In this document: in pieces, positions 52,899 to 64,000 of the stretch
Layout: each line of letters begins with the position of its first letter
Position numbering within the stretch: the first letter of the stretch is position 1
Source of the DNA: Rugamonas sp. A1-17
GTDB lineage: Bacteria; Pseudomonadota; Gammaproteobacteria; Burkholderiales; Burkholderiaceae_D
Assembly: GCA_025548565.1 (NCBI GenBank)
Contig: JAJLPB010000005.1
Location: 62,001 to 126,000, forward strand
Direction of reading: 5' to 3'
DNA: 64,000 nucleotides
The notes under the pieces: model-generated
What the model was told of the DNA's origin: nothing
What the model saw: the letters and a program-made list of their open reading frames with translations, nothing else
Database searches by the model: none
Position numbers and translations under genes: made by a program

Positions 52899-53459
52899 TT
52901 GACCGATAAGAATGCATCCGGGGTGCAAGTCCCCGACGATCTGGCACAGGTAGGCTTTGTCTTCGGTGCCTACGGCGTCGCTGGCTGGGTGAGGATACGT
53001 CCTTTCTCGGAAGATGCGGATGCACTCCTCGCGGTGAAAACCTGGTGGATCGACAAGCCAGGCTTGCACGATGTCGATGTCAAGCAGTGCAAACTGCATG
53101 GCGGCGACGTGGTGGCACAGCTGGTGGGAGTGACCGACCGGAACGTCGCAGAAGCGCTCAAGGGCGCCGCTGTCTCGATTCCGCGCAGTCGTTTCCCGGC
53201 CTTGTCCGACGATGAGTTTTACTGGGCCGAGTTGATCGGTCTGGATGTACAGAATTTGCAAGGTGAGCACCTCGGTACGGTGACTGACATGATGAGCAAT
53301 GGTCCGCAGTCGATCTTGCGCATACAGCCAGCCGCTACGCCGGATGCTGATCCCGAGGTTGCGGCGCAGGAGCGCCTGATTCCATTTGTGGACGCGTTTA
53401 TCATCAAGGTAGACAAGGCCGCCAAGAAGATCACTGTCGACTGGGGCCTTGATTATTAA
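52899..53459 (+). CDS. rimM: Ribosome maturation factor RimM
   Basis: 186 aa from TTG 52899; GTG 52923 is an alternative just before the domain. N-terminal RimM barrel (VGFVFGAYGVAGWVRIRPFSEDAD in parts: GAYGVAGWVRIRPFS) and PRC-barrel end (FYWAELIGLDVQ, LIPFVDAFIIKVDKAAKKITVDW in parts: IPFVDAFIIKVD). Helps 16S 3'-domain processing, binding S19. Rare start codon fits low translation compared with the ribosomal proteins around it. Confidence 0.94.
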   Translation: MTDKNASGVQVPDDLAQVGFVFGAYGVAGWVRIRPFSEDADALLAVKTWWIDKPGLHDVDVKQCKLHGGDVVAQLVGVTDRNVAEALKGAAVSIPRSRFPALSDDEFYWAELIGLDVQNLQGEHLGTVTDMMSNGPQSILRIQPAATPDADPEVAAQERLIPFVDAFIIKVDKAAKKITVDWGLDY

Positions 53460-53480
53460 AGAACATAAGGGCGGCCCGCC

Positions 53481-54227
53481 ATGCAATTCGATGTCGTGAC
53501 CCTGTTCCCTGAAATGTTCGCCGCACTGACGCAGTCGGGTGTCACCCGGCGCGCGTTTGAACAGAATAAATGTGGCTTGTCGTTGTGGAATCCGCGTGAT
53601 TTCACCACGGACAATCACCGCACCGTGGATGACCGCCCTTACGGCGGCGGCCCCGGCATGGTGATGCTGGCCAAACCCCTGGAAGCGACGCTCAACGCGG
53701 CGAAGCAGCGCCAGACCGATGCCGGTCTGCCCGCGCCCCGCGTGGTGTTCATGTCGCCCCAGGGCAAGCAGTTGACGCACGAGCGCGTGATGCAGCTGAA
53801 GCAGGAGCCCGGTCTGGTGATCCTGTGCGGCCGCTACGAGGCGGTGGACCAGCGTTTGCTGGACCGTTGCATCGATGAAGAGATCAGTCTTGGCGATTTC
53901 GTGCTGTCCGGCGGCGAGCTGCCGGCGATGGCCTTGATGGATGCCGTGATCCGCCAGATTCCCGGCGTGCTGAACACGGATGCGTCGGCGGTCGAGGACA
54001 GCTTCGTCAACGGCCTGTTGGATTCGCCGCACTACACGCGGCCTGAAACGTATGAAGGTGTGGGCGTGCCGCCGGTGCTCATGGGCGGCAACCACGCCGA
54101 GATCGAGAAATGGCGCCGTCAGCGCATGCTGGAGGCGACCGCGCGCAAGCGCCCGGATTTGCTGGTCAAGGCGCGTGAGGCGGGGCTGCTCACCAAGCTT
54201 GATGAAAAGTTTTTGGCAGGTTTGTAA
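53481..54227 (+). CDS. trmD: tRNA (guanine37-N1)-methyltransferase
   Basis: 248 aa. [13 protein letters not shown] start, [26 protein letters not shown] and the trefoil-knot SAM site [21 protein letters not shown] (in parts: [12 protein letters not shown]). Makes m1G37, preventing +1 frameshifts. C-terminal [16 protein letters not shown] is the usual helical domain. Ribosome site AAGGGCGGCCCGCC is modest. Confidence 0.97.
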   Translation: MQFDVVTLFPEMFAALTQSGVTRRAFEQNKCGLSLWNPRDFTTDNHRTVDDRPYGGGPGMVMLAKPLEATLNAAKQRQTDAGLPAPRVVFMSPQGKQLTHERVMQLKQEPGLVILCGRYEAVDQRLLDRCIDEEISLGDFVLSGGELPAMALMDAVIRQIPGVLNTDASAVEDSFVNGLLDSPHYTRPETYEGVGVPPVLMGGNHAEIEKWRRQRMLEATARKRPDLLVKAREAGLLTKLDEKFLAGL

Positions 54228-54244
54228 ACCTGTTGTTGTAGCTA

Positions 54245-54261
54245 GCGGGCATGTCGCCCGC
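54245..54261 (+). other. Hairpin in the trmD-rplS gap
   Basis: GCGGGC-ATGTC-GCCCGC, six pairs, 80 bases before rplS. Could attenuate, or give rplS its own level within the operon; no T-run. Confidence 0.5.
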
Positions 54262-54340
54262 GTGTGTTAACCCCATCCTCTACTGGGCATCGAGCTTAGT
54301 CTCATAGCGCGCCAGCATGATGGTTTATGGAGTCATAAAA

Positions 54341-54727
54341 ATGAATCTGATTCAGCAACTCGAGCAAGAAGAAATCGCTCGCCTGGGCAAAAGCATCCCT
54401 GACTTTGCACCTGGCGATACCGTGATCGTCAACGTTAACGTAGTCGAAGGCACCCGCAAGCGCGCCCAGGCTTACGAAGGCGTGGTCATCTCCCGTCGCA
54501 ACCGTGGCCTGAACTCGAACTTCATCGTTCGCAAGATCTCGTCCGGCGAAGGCGTCGAGCGTACCTTCCAGCTGTACTCCCCGCTGATCGCTTCGATCGA
54601 AGTGAAACGCCGCGGTGACGTACGTCGCGCTAAACTGTACTACCTGCGTGATCGTTCCGGTAAATCGGCACGTATCAAGGAAAAACTGCCAAACCGTCGC
54701 CCAGTGGCGAAAGCAACCGCTGCTTAA
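54341..54727 (+). CDS. rplS: 50S ribosomal protein L19
   Basis: 128 aa from ATG 54341 (TATGGAGTCATAAAA). [20 protein letters not shown] (N-terminal helix), [37 protein letters not shown] in parts ([15 protein letters not shown]) and [25 protein letters not shown] in parts are all L19 signatures. Bridges the two subunits. Followed by an intrinsic terminator. Confidence 0.98.
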   Translation: MNLIQQLEQEEIARLGKSIPDFAPGDTVIVNVNVVEGTRKRAQAYEGVVISRRNRGLNSNFIVRKISSGEGVERTFQLYSPLIASIEVKRRGDVRRAKLYYLRDRSGKSARIKEKLPNRRPVAKATAA

Positions 54728-54750
54728 TAGCCGCGTTTGTGTTTGGATGG

Positions 54751-54779
54751 AAGGGGCGCCGCTGGTGCCCCTTTTTTTA
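54751..54779 (+). terminator. Intrinsic terminator of the rpsP-rplS operon
   Basis: AAGGGGCGCC...GGTGCCCCTT then a run of T; 24 bases after the rplS stop. Confidence 0.88.
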
Positions 54780-54794
54780 TAGTGGAGGTAGCGT

Positions 54795-55463
54795 TTGGCC
54801 AAGCCCCTGTTCGACCCCCAGCAATTACCAGTCGATGCCATCGCCGGCGAGCCCGCCGTCGCGCCGGAGCGCCTGACGTCCGAGTGGCTGCGCGGGCGCT
54901 TCACGGCGCCGCCGTTGTGGACGCCCGAGGGCGCCGAGGAATCGCTGGGCAGCCTGTCGCAGCGGCCGACGCCGACGCCGGCCTCGGTGCTGATCCCGCT
55001 GGTGCCGCGCGACAGCGGCCTGACCATCCTGCTGACCCAGCGCACCGACCACCTGACCGACCACGCCGGCCAGATCAGCTTTCCCGGCGGCCGCGCCGAG
55101 GATTACGACCGCGACGCGGTCGACACGGCGCTGCGCGAGTCGGAGGAGGAGATCGGGCTGGCGCGCCGCCACGTGGACGTGCTGGGCACCTTGCCGCGCT
55201 ACCTGACCGGCACCGGCTATAGCGTGACGCCGGTGGTGGGGCTGGTGGCGCCGCCGTTCGAGCTGGCCGCCGATCCGTCCGAGGTGGCGGAAATCTTCGA
55301 GGTGCCGCTGGCCTTCCTGATGGATGGGCTCAACCACCAGCGCCTGTCGGTGCAGTTGCCGGGCGGGCGGCGCAGCTTTTACGCGATGCCGTACGGCGAC
55401 TATTACATCTGGGGCGCAACAGCGGGCATGCTGCGCAATCTGTTCCATTTCTTGCGCGCATAG
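54795..55463 (+). CDS. Nudix CoA pyrophosphatase (NudL-like)
   Basis: 222 aa. TTG start at 54795 is fixed by TGGAGGTAGCG. The Nudix box reads GGRAEDYDRDAVDTALRESEEEIGL (in parts: GGRAEDYDRDA, ALRESEEEIGL) and is preceded by LLTQRTDHLTDHAGQISFPGG (UPF0035-type: LTDHAGQISFPGG), which marks CoA-specific members that split CoA into 3',5'-ADP and phosphopantetheine. The sequence after the box (RYLTGTGYSVTPVVG) supports this group. Next gene follows 55 bases on. Confidence 0.92.
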   Translation: MAKPLFDPQQLPVDAIAGEPAVAPERLTSEWLRGRFTAPPLWTPEGAEESLGSLSQRPTPTPASVLIPLVPRDSGLTILLTQRTDHLTDHAGQISFPGGRAEDYDRDAVDTALRESEEEIGLARRHVDVLGTLPRYLTGTGYSVTPVVGLVAPPFELAADPSEVAEIFEVPLAFLMDGLNHQRLSVQLPGGRRSFYAMPYGDYYIWGATAGMLRNLFHFLRA

Positions 55464-55518
55464 AGACACTACGTTATCGTAGCGGGCATCAAGGCATTGC
55501 CGACTCAAAGGATCACTA

Positions 55519-56487
55519 ATGACTTTTCTTTCCATTCTATGCGCGCTGCTGATCGAGCAAATGAAGCCGCTGCGCGCAGACAATCCGATCTACGCTGAAA
55601 TCAAGCGCTTGGCGTTGCGGATGGAGATCTGGTTCAACGCCGGCGACTCGACCCACGGCCGCATGGGCTGGTTCCTGATGATGGCCATGCTGATGGTGCC
55701 GACCGCGCTGATCTACTGGGTGCTCAAGCATTACAACTGGTTCCTGGCGGCGTTTGCCTGGAACGTGCTGATCGTCTACCTGACGCTGGGCTTCCGCCAC
55801 TACAGCCACTATTTCACGTCGATCCAGCTGGCGCTCAACGCCGGCGACGACGCCACCGCGCGCGCGCTGCTGGCCGAGTGGACCAAACAGGACACGGTGG
55901 GCATGGAGGCGTCCGAGATCGCCCGCCTGGCGGTCGAGAAGTCGCTGATCACCACGCACCGCAATGTGTTCGGGGTGTTCTTCTGGTTCCTGATGCCGCT
56001 GGGCCCGGCCTGCGCGGTGATGTACCGCGTGGCCGAGCATCTGGCGCGCGCCTGGAACGAGCCCGAGCACATGCGCAACGAGGCCTTCGGCCAGTTCGCC
56101 GCGCGCGCCTTCTACTGGATCGACTGGATCCCGGTGCGCCTGACCGCCGTGGCCTTCGCCGTGGTGGGCAACTTCGAGGACGCGATCTACGCCTGGCGCA
56201 ACTTCGCCCACCGCTGGGCGGACGAGGCGATCGGCATCATCCTGTCGGCCGGCGGCGGCGCCATGGGCGTGCGTCTGGGCACGCCGGCCGAGAACGCGGC
56301 CAAGCTGCTGCCTGCCGATGCCGCCACGGTGGACCTCGGCGACGAGGAGCCGGACATGCTGCCGGGCGAGGAGCCGAGCGTGCGTGCGCTGCAGAGCACG
56401 GTGGGCCTGGTGTGGCGCGCGCTGCTGCTGTGGATGATGTTGTTATTGCTGCTGTCCGGCGCGGTGTGGCTCGGAGCGACCCCGTAA
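55519..56487 (+). CDS. CobD/CbiB-family membrane protein
   Basis: 322 aa with about five membrane helices and a helical cytoplasmic part. Pattern of CobD/CbiB: LLIEQMKPLRADNPIY, DDATARALLAEWTK, ARLAVEKSLITTHRNVFGVFFWF in parts (EKSLITTHRNVFGVFFW), and the FEDAIYAWRNFA and GAMGVRLG motifs near the end. Classic CobD makes adenosylcobinamide, but no other cobalamin genes adjoin. In Burkholderiales this gene next to nudL is usual, and it may be an AmpE-like paralogue with a different job. Confidence 0.87.
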   Translation: MTFLSILCALLIEQMKPLRADNPIYAEIKRLALRMEIWFNAGDSTHGRMGWFLMMAMLMVPTALIYWVLKHYNWFLAAFAWNVLIVYLTLGFRHYSHYFTSIQLALNAGDDATARALLAEWTKQDTVGMEASEIARLAVEKSLITTHRNVFGVFFWFLMPLGPACAVMYRVAEHLARAWNEPEHMRNEAFGQFAARAFYWIDWIPVRLTAVAFAVVGNFEDAIYAWRNFAHRWADEAIGIILSAGGGAMGVRLGTPAENAAKLLPADAATVDLGDEEPDMLPGEEPSVRALQSTVGLVWRALLLWMMLLLLLSGAVWLGATP

Positions 56488-56722
56488 CGCGGCCCGAACA
56501 CAGGTACAATAGCGGCATTGCTGTGGTGCGGAAAGATGATCTTTCTGCACCAAAGTGGTTAATCGCGCTGAAAACTGGATAGAAATCAATGGCTTACGTA
56601 TTCAGGTCTTCTATAAGATATAATACGTAAGATTCTTACAGAATGATATCCGCCCGAGCGACCCGTCGGGATTATTCACGCATTCTTGTTACCAACAAGT
56701 ATCTACTCCTAAGCAGCCGCCC

Positions 56723-57058
56723 ATGGCAGAGTCAGCCCTCAAACCGTCAGAACAGCTGGATTCGTTCTTCATCCTTGGCCGCACCAGCAATGGCCGGCAG
56801 TTCCGTCCCAGCGACTGGGCCGAGCGCCTGTGCGGGGTGATGTCCTGCTTCAAGCCGGAAGGCTACGGCGGCGGCCGCGACTCCCACCTGCAGTTCTCGC
56901 CCTACGTGACGCCGACCGTGATCGACGGCGTCAAGTCGGTGGTGGTGAACGGCAAGCTGCGCCAGCTCGAACCGCTGGCCTACCACTTCGTCATCTCCTT
57001 CGCCAAGGACAACGACCTGCAAATGGTCGACGCCTGCATCCTGCCCGAAAAGGCCTGA
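56723..57058 (+). CDS. DUF3579 protein
   Basis: 111 aa. SEQLDSFFILGRTSNGRQFRPSDWAERLCGVMS in parts (FILGRTSNGRQFRPSDWAERL) and DGVKSVVVNGKLRQLEPLAYHFVISFA in parts (VKSVVVNGKL, PLAYHFVISFAKDN) are the DUF3579 hallmarks; the family is small, cytoplasmic and confined largely to Betaproteobacteria, function unknown. The 235 bases before it include ATATAATACGTAAG (about 56618), a likely -10. No clear ribosome site. Confidence 0.9.
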   Translation: MAESALKPSEQLDSFFILGRTSNGRQFRPSDWAERLCGVMSCFKPEGYGGGRDSHLQFSPYVTPTVIDGVKSVVVNGKLRQLEPLAYHFVISFAKDNDLQMVDACILPEKA

Positions 57059-57149
57059 TTCCCGTCATTTAAAATTCGCTTAAGCGACTACCCACGAGGG
57101 CGGGGTAGGGCGTATGCTGCCTGTTCTTCAGTTTTTTTCGCGAGAGACC

Positions 57150-59897
<2,748 letters not shown>

Positions 59898-59922
59898 TCC
59901 GCCGGGCGATGTCTCGGCGGCG

Positions 59923-60522
59923 TCAGTGGATGTCGTCCAGCTCGTCGTGCGCGCGGCGGTAGCGGGGGAGGCGGCGTTCCAGCGTGTTCTGCGACTGGTG
60001 GTTCGCGTGTTCGACCAGCGTCAGCGCGGTGCTCAATGCGGCGCTCATCGCTTTGGCGGCGGCTGCCATCGCTTCCGCCGGTGTCATGGGCGCCTTGGCT
60101 GCCAGTGCGTTCTGGCGGGCGCGCAACTGGGCGGCCTTGGTCCAGTTCTTTTCGCCAGGGAAGCGTATCCAGAGTTCCAGCCAGGCATTGCGGGCGTCGC
60201 CGCAGGTTTGTTGTACCATCTGGTTCGGCGAGACGGTCTCGCCGCGGAAGATGAGGTCGTCGCCGATCACGTCGGCGCCTTGCCAGGTGTCGCCGCTGTG
60301 CACGCGCAGGCGCGTGCCGTCGGGCAGGAACAGCTGCTTCCATTGATAGCCGCGCACCGGGGCCGCGTCTTCGCGGTTCTTCGCTATCCATAGTTTGATG
60401 GCGCCGGCGGTGGCTTCGGCCGGTGTCAGCGGGCTGCCGCTCTGGCGCAGGAAATCGCAGAGCTCGTCGTATGCGGCGGGAGGGACCTGGGGGGATGTTT
60501 TTTGAGACCTTGGGGTATTCAT
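59923..60522 (-). CDS. Hypothetical protein
   Basis: 199 aa; ribosome site CAGGAGAATCAGTA. The middle (about 60-125) has WKQLFLPDGTRLRVHSGDTW, ADVIGDDLIFRGETVSPNQMVQ and NAWLELWIRFPGEKNWTKA, a beta-rich domain of the kind seen in small DNA- or phage-associated proteins; the C-terminal third is an Ala-rich helix (MTPAEAMAAAAKAMSAAL) with a basic-acidic tail. No signal peptide. Family not recognised with confidence. Confidence 0.72.
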   Translation of the reverse strand: MNTPRSQKTSPQVPPAAYDELCDFLRQSGSPLTPAEATAGAIKLWIAKNREDAAPVRGYQWKQLFLPDGTRLRVHSGDTWQGADVIGDDLIFRGETVSPNQMVQQTCGDARNAWLELWIRFPGEKNWTKAAQLRARQNALAAKAPMTPAEAMAAAAKAMSAALSTALTLVEHANHQSQNTLERRLPRYRRAHDELDDIH

Positions 60523-60705
60523 TACTGATTCTCCTGTCGGGTTTTTGCTGTCGCCTTCTATTTCTCTCTGTTGGACCAGCGCCCAAAAAAAGAGTTCGGA
60601 AATGACGGAAATAGAGCAAAGCAGAGAGCCAATTCAGTGAGGTCTGTCCAAGGGCCGTGCAGACAGGACCCCACCCCGTATTCTGTTGGAAATTTTGGAG
60701 GTGTC

Positions 60706-60981
60706 GTGATTCGACTGATGATAGAGGGACGGGTGCAGGGTGTCGGCTATCGCGCTTCGTTTGCGGAGCAGGCGAAGGCGCTGGGCTTGGCCGGCTGGGT
60801 GCGCAACCGGCGCGATGGTTCGGTGGAGGCTGCGGTGGCCGGTGAGCCGCAGGCTGTGGAGTCCATCATCGCCTGGGCGAAGCGCGGGCCGCCAGCCGCC
60901 ATGGTAACGAATGTCGCCATCGAGGAGACAATGGAGCAGGCTTGGCCTGACGGCGGCTTCAAGATTATGCCGACGCTGTAG
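60706..60981 (+). CDS. acyP: Acylphosphatase
   Basis: 91 aa. GTG start at 60706 with [28 protein letters not shown] (catalytic Arg16) and [19 protein letters not shown] (catalytic Asn34) are the two signatures; hydrolyses acyl phosphates such as acetyl- or carbamoyl-phosphate. Single gene between two leftward transcripts. Confidence 0.95.
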   Translation: MIRLMIEGRVQGVGYRASFAEQAKALGLAGWVRNRRDGSVEAAVAGEPQAVESIIAWAKRGPPAAMVTNVAIEETMEQAWPDGGFKIMPTL

Positions 60982-60996
60982 GCCGGCCGCGTGCCG

Positions 60997-62007
60997 TTAT
61001 TCGCTTGCCGCCAGTACGGCTTTCAGGATGTTTTCGGAGCGCAGCTGGCCGTAGCCTTTGCCGTAGGCGCTTGACGTGACGACCACCACCGACCGCAGCG
61101 CGGGAACGATATAAATCTTATTGCCGCCGTTGCCGGATGCGAAGTACACCGGGATCTGGCGCCCGCCGACGGACTGGGTTTTGGCGTACCAGAAATAGCC
61201 ATAATGATCGGCATAGCGGTCCCCTGAGCCGATGTCCACATGCGGGGCCAGCATGGCTTCGATCCATGCGGCGCTGAGCACCCTGCGGCCTTGGTAGACG
61301 CCTTTGTCCAACACCATCTGGCCTATCGCGCCCAGGTCGCGCGTGCGCATCGACAGGTTGCCTTGTCCCTTGACGTGGCCTGCGGCGTCGCGCCCCCAGC
61401 GCCAGTTTTGTATGCCGAGTGGAGCGAACAGGTTCGCGCGCGCGAATTGTTCGAGGTCGGTGCCGGTCGCCTGTTCGACGGTCAGGCCGGCGATGTAGGC
61501 CGTCATCGAGTTGTAGCGGTATTGCGTGCCCGGCGTGGTCTTCATCGGCGTGGCCAAGGTGAAGGCAACGGGATCTTCGGCTTCGTCCATCTTATCTTCA
61601 TTGCCGGACGAGGCGGGATCGTCGTCGAACGCATCCAATCCCGAACGCATGGTCAGCACGTTATCGAGCGTCACGCCGGCGAAGGCCGATTGGCCGGCGG
61701 CCTTCCAGTACAGGGAGACCTTGTCGGTCGCCGCGCCGATCTTGCGCTGATCGACCGCCGCGCCCACCAGCAGCGCAGTGATGCTCTTGCCCGCCGACCG
61801 GACATCGTGCAGGGTGTCGGCGGTCTCGCCGTTGTAATAACGCTCGGCGATGATGGCGCCGTTGCGTATCACCAGGATGCTGCGCAGGTCCGGGTGTTCG
61901 TCGTGGTCCCATGTCGCGAGCACGTTAGCGGGCAGTTGCTGCGCCGCCGCGCCGGACAGGATGGTGGCCAGTACCAACAAGGCGCCCAGGTGCTTATTCA
62001 GGTTCAT
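60997..62007 (-). CDS. Exported serine hydrolase (beta-lactamase/transpeptidase-like)
   Basis: 336 aa. Signal peptide to about residue 22. SxxK in RSAGKSITALL (Ser71, Lys74) and a tyrosine element RYNSMTAYIAG mark the class C beta-lactamase/esterase superfamily (Pfam Beta-lactamase); a KTG-like third motif is FASGNGGNKIYIVP. Family members include esterases, D-amino peptidases and peptidoglycan enzymes; which applies is unknown. Its first 14 bases overlap the upstream JmjC-like gene, implying coupling. Confidence 0.92.
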   Translation of the reverse strand: MNLNKHLGALLVLATILSGAAAQQLPANVLATWDHDEHPDLRSILVIRNGAIIAERYYNGETADTLHDVRSAGKSITALLVGAAVDQRKIGAATDKVSLYWKAAGQSAFAGVTLDNVLTMRSGLDAFDDDPASSGNEDKMDEAEDPVAFTLATPMKTTPGTQYRYNSMTAYIAGLTVEQATGTDLEQFARANLFAPLGIQNWRWGRDAAGHVKGQGNLSMRTRDLGAIGQMVLDKGVYQGRRVLSAAWIEAMLAPHVDIGSGDRYADHYGYFWYAKTQSVGGRQIPVYFASGNGGNKIYIVPALRSVVVVTSSAYGKGYGQLRSENILKAVLAASE

Positions 62008-62986
62008 CGACTGCTCCAGTGGGCGCTTGCGGGCGGGCGTTGTGCAATACGCCTTGCTTGTGCGCGGGGATGTGGGCCGACGGGTCTTGCGCCGGATCGA
62101 ACACGTAATGCTGGAAGATCGCGCCCCATGCGGCGCGCAGTTCCGGCGGCTGGTGCTTCATGCTTTGCAGCGTGGCGACCAGCGCCTCGAAGGTGGTGCC
62201 TGCGTCCGGCGCCGGCTGCTCGTTCTTCCACCAGTAGTTGACCATCATGTTCAGGATGCCGTTCGATTGCACGTGGTGCCACCACAGCGGCGGGATGAAC
62301 AACGCGTCGCCCGGCAGCAGGTCGGCCACCAGCGCCGCCTCCAGCGCCTGCTTGAAGCGCGGATGCCGCGCGTAATCCGGATCGCGGAAGTCGACCATGC
62401 TGATGGGCGTGGGCGTCGGCGCAAAATCCAGCGGGCCGATATACAGGTTGCCGACCTGCCCGGGCGGGAACAGCGTGAAGCGCCGCTCGCCGCTGACCAC
62501 GCAGGCCAAGTTGTACGATTCGTCGAAGTGCGCGGGTGTCGTGATGGTGTTGCCCAGCCAGAGGCGCGGCCGCACCGACGGCGGCAGCGCCGGCGCCACG
62601 TTGTGCGCCGCGAACCCCGGCAGGCACTCGTCGACCAGCGCGCTCTGGATCGCCACCGACGGCGGCGCCTCGAACTGCGAGTAGCGCGCCAGCTGCTCGA
62701 TCACCTTCGATACCGGCACCTTGTTGCGCACGAAGTTGAAACCCTCCATGTCCGGCTTGTAGAACAGGCGCCCGTGCTGGTCCGGCGGCGTCATGACCGC
62801 GTCCACTTCATGGCCGCTGTCGAACGCCATCAGGTACTGGCACAGCGCTTCCGGCGCCTGGCGCGCCTTGTGCACGGCCGGCCAGTGGCGCACGAAGCCG
62901 CGCAGGATGGCGGGCCGGTAGCCGCAGGCGATCTCGCCGTGGAAGCACGCCGGGTCGAGGTCCAGGTATTCGGTGATCTGGTTCAT
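61994..62986 (-). CDS. JmjC/cupin_8-like oxygenase
   Basis: 330 aa. Double-stranded beta-helix of the cupin-like (PF13621) family: GYRPAILRGFVRHWPAV start, iron ligands HFD (His153, Asp155) in TPAHFDESYN and His237 in IPPLWWHHV; the 2-oxoglutarate Lys/Arg lies in ACVVSGERRFTLFPP. Likely an Fe(II)/2-oxoglutarate hydroxylase. Such genes often sit beside TonB-dependent receptors and tryptophan halogenases in polysaccharide loci; a receptor gene is upstream here, after a terminator. Confidence 0.9.
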   Translation of the reverse strand: MNQITEYLDLDPACFHGEIACGYRPAILRGFVRHWPAVHKARQAPEALCQYLMAFDSGHEVDAVMTPPDQHGRLFYKPDMEGFNFVRNKVPVSKVIEQLARYSQFEAPPSVAIQSALVDECLPGFAAHNVAPALPPSVRPRLWLGNTITTPAHFDESYNLACVVSGERRFTLFPPGQVGNLYIGPLDFAPTPTPISMVDFRDPDYARHPRFKQALEAALVADLLPGDALFIPPLWWHHVQSNGILNMMVNYWWKNEQPAPDAGTTFEALVATLQSMKHQPPELRAAWGAIFQHYVFDPAQDPSAHIPAHKQGVLHNARPQAPTGAVDEPE

Positions 62987-63003
62987 GGTTCGTATGATGG
63001 CAT

Positions 63004-63040
63004 AAAAAAACCCGCCAGGGCCGGGAGCGGCCGTGGCGGG
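63004..63040 (-). terminator. Intrinsic terminator of the TonB-dependent receptor
   Basis: Read leftward: CCCGCCACGGCC...GGCCCTGGCGGG followed by seven T; about 40 bases after the receptor stop. Confidence 0.92.
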
Positions 63041-63080
63041 AACAGACTACACAATGAAACGGTTACAGCTTAGTACACGC

Positions 63081-64000
63081 TTAATACTTGATGTGCAGAC
63101 CAGCGTAGTACTGCGCGCCGTTGGCGTAGAAGCGGGCCGGCTGGTCCTTGTTGTAGATGTAGTTCTTCAGGATCGGGTTGTTCAGGTTCTGGCCACTGAG
63201 CGTCAGCACGATGTTCTTGCTGATGTTGTAGTTGAACGAGGCCGACACCGTGCCGGTGGCGTCCTGGTACAGCGGCGTGCCGCGGTCCTGGGCCGCCAGG
63301 AAGGCCGAACGCCATGCGTAGCTCAGGCGGACGTTGAACTTGTCGTTTTCGTAGTACACGCCGGCGTTGGCCGTGGTCTTCGAAGCGCCCAGCATGTCGC
63401 ACGGATCGCCGGAGGTCGAGGTCTGCATCGCCGGGCAGGCACCGAAGTTCAGGTGCGAGTCGGCGAAGGTGGCGTTGGCGTCGAAGCCGTAGCCCATGCC
63501 CACCGGTACCTGCGCCGCCAGTTCCAGACCCTTGACCTTGGCGCCGACGTTGATCGGCGAGGTGATGCTGTAGGTCGCGAACACGGGCTTCTTCTGTTCC
63601 TGCGAGGCGCGGGTGTCGATGAAGGTGCCGGTGCTGGTGCCGTAGCCGACGTAGTCGTGCAGGTCCATGAAGAACACGCCGGCCGACAGCAGGGCGCGCG
63701 GTGCGAAGTACCATTGCAGGCTGGCGTCCAGGTTGTTCGACTTGACCGGTTTCAGCGCCGAGTTGCCGCCGTTGCCGGTGTGGGTCTCGTCGGTCAGGAT
63801 CACGGCGCCGCCCAATGCGCCGTAGTCGGGACGGGTCATGGTGCGCGACAGGCCGACGCGCGCCACCAGGTCCGAGCGCAGGTCGAACTTCAGGTTCAGG
63901 CTAGGCAGCGGGATGGTGCTGTTGTTGTCGATCGCGGTCTTCTTGACGAAACCGCCCCATGGATACGCTGGCAGCGTTTCGCCGGCCGGCTGGTTAGGCA
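63081..64000 (-). CDS. TonB-dependent receptor, C-terminal part
   Basis: Partial: 306 codons visible, N-terminus (signal, TonB box, plug) is beyond the right edge. Strand-loop pattern of the 22-stranded barrel: VARVGLSRTMTRPDYGALGG, NLDASLQWYFAP, FNVRLSYAWRSAFL, and the end NKDQPARFYANGAQYYAGLHIKY, with terminal aromatic Tyr. The sequence SRTMTRPDYGAL is typical of the large receptors with long N-terminal STN-less form that take up oligosaccharides in Xanthomonas/Caulobacter-like systems. Loop cysteines (GACPAM, DPCDML) are likely disulfide-bonded. Confidence 0.92.
   Translation of the reverse strand, partial: PNQPAGETLPAYPWGGFVKKTAIDNNSTIPLPSLNLKFDLRSDLVARVGLSRTMTRPDYGALGGAVILTDETHTGNGGNSALKPVKSNNLDASLQWYFAPRALLSAGVFFMDLHDYVGYGTSTGTFIDTRASQEQKKPVFATYSITSPINVGAKVKGLELAAQVPVGMGYGFDANATFADSHLNFGACPAMQTSTSGDPCDMLGASKTTANAGVYYENDKFNVRLSYAWRSAFLAAQDRGTPLYQDATGTVSASFNYNISKNIVLTLSGQNLNNPILKNYIYNKDQPARFYANGAQYYAGLHIKY

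Overview
The window is GC-rich, densely coded betaproteobacterial chromosome. The order rpsP-rimM-trmD-rplS followed by a Nudix CoA pyrophosphatase, a CobD/CbiB-like membrane protein and a DUF3579 protein is typical of Burkholderiales. The many small lineage-type hypotheticals and the repeat families fit Oxalobacteraceae (Duganella/Massilia/Janthinobacterium-like). The genus is inference. I saw no rRNA, tRNA, CRISPR array, IS element or phage.

1-9440 is the most unusual region. Two back-to-back gene sets share a divergent control region at about 5686-6104. The leftward set is a possible 45-aa leader ORF, a C39-type cysteine peptidase with no ABC transporter, a beta-barrel protein, a FadL/OmpP1-type barrel, a DUF2059 protein, an AraC regulator and a MshEN-domain protein cut by the window edge. 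The rightward set is five Sec-exported FilA-like/DUF6160-like proteins; the first two are near-identical tandem copies and the last three are coupled by overlapping stop/start codons. Right after the signal peptide, all five carry a motif of the form [LI]-x-[DE]-x-[EA]-L-[SG]-x-[VT]-x-G-[QR]. It closely resembles the double-glycine leader that C39 peptidases cut. The MshEN protein carries a related motif and the peptidase a looser one. I propose an envelope/surface-protein processing and export system, possibly under c-di-GMP control; it recalls the poorly characterised fil 'putative pilus system' of Acinetobacter.

9441-29080 is mixed: two MFS exporters, an LLM flavin oxidoreductase, TraB/GumN, a Ser/Gly-rich lipoprotein, VanZ, SDR, pyrF, sbcB, a cNMP-binding diguanylate cyclase, a signal-less metal-receptor-type binding protein, an HPF-like ribosome factor, a ferredoxin-reductase, several small hypotheticals, a GRDP-like protein with ten YSAAPG repeats, and an orphan CHASE histidine kinase.

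29081-44580 holds glnS, a minimal J-domain protein leading three unknown acidic proteins, a LysR/YnfM-like efflux pair, a DUF1223 protein, a CaiB/BaiF CoA-transferase coupled to a protein recalling archaeo-eukaryotic primases, an M48 protease, ugpQ and alaS.

44581-51340 is metabolic: tusA, etfB-etfA, an acyl-CoA dehydrogenase that probably passes electrons to that ETF, a MarR/siderophore-reductase divergent pair and proline dehydrogenase. 51341-64000 has a glycine-zipper protein, a TM2-like protein, the ribosomal/tRNA-modification operon, an M16 protease, acylphosphatase, a serine hydrolase overlapping a JmjC/cupin-like protein, and the C-terminal part of a TonB-dependent receptor.

Two repeat families are scattered between genes. 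An 88-bp near-perfect palindrome occurs three times, always between convergent genes, with an inner stem that changes in a compensated way. A REP-like element of about 79 bp occurs twice, plus a fragment.
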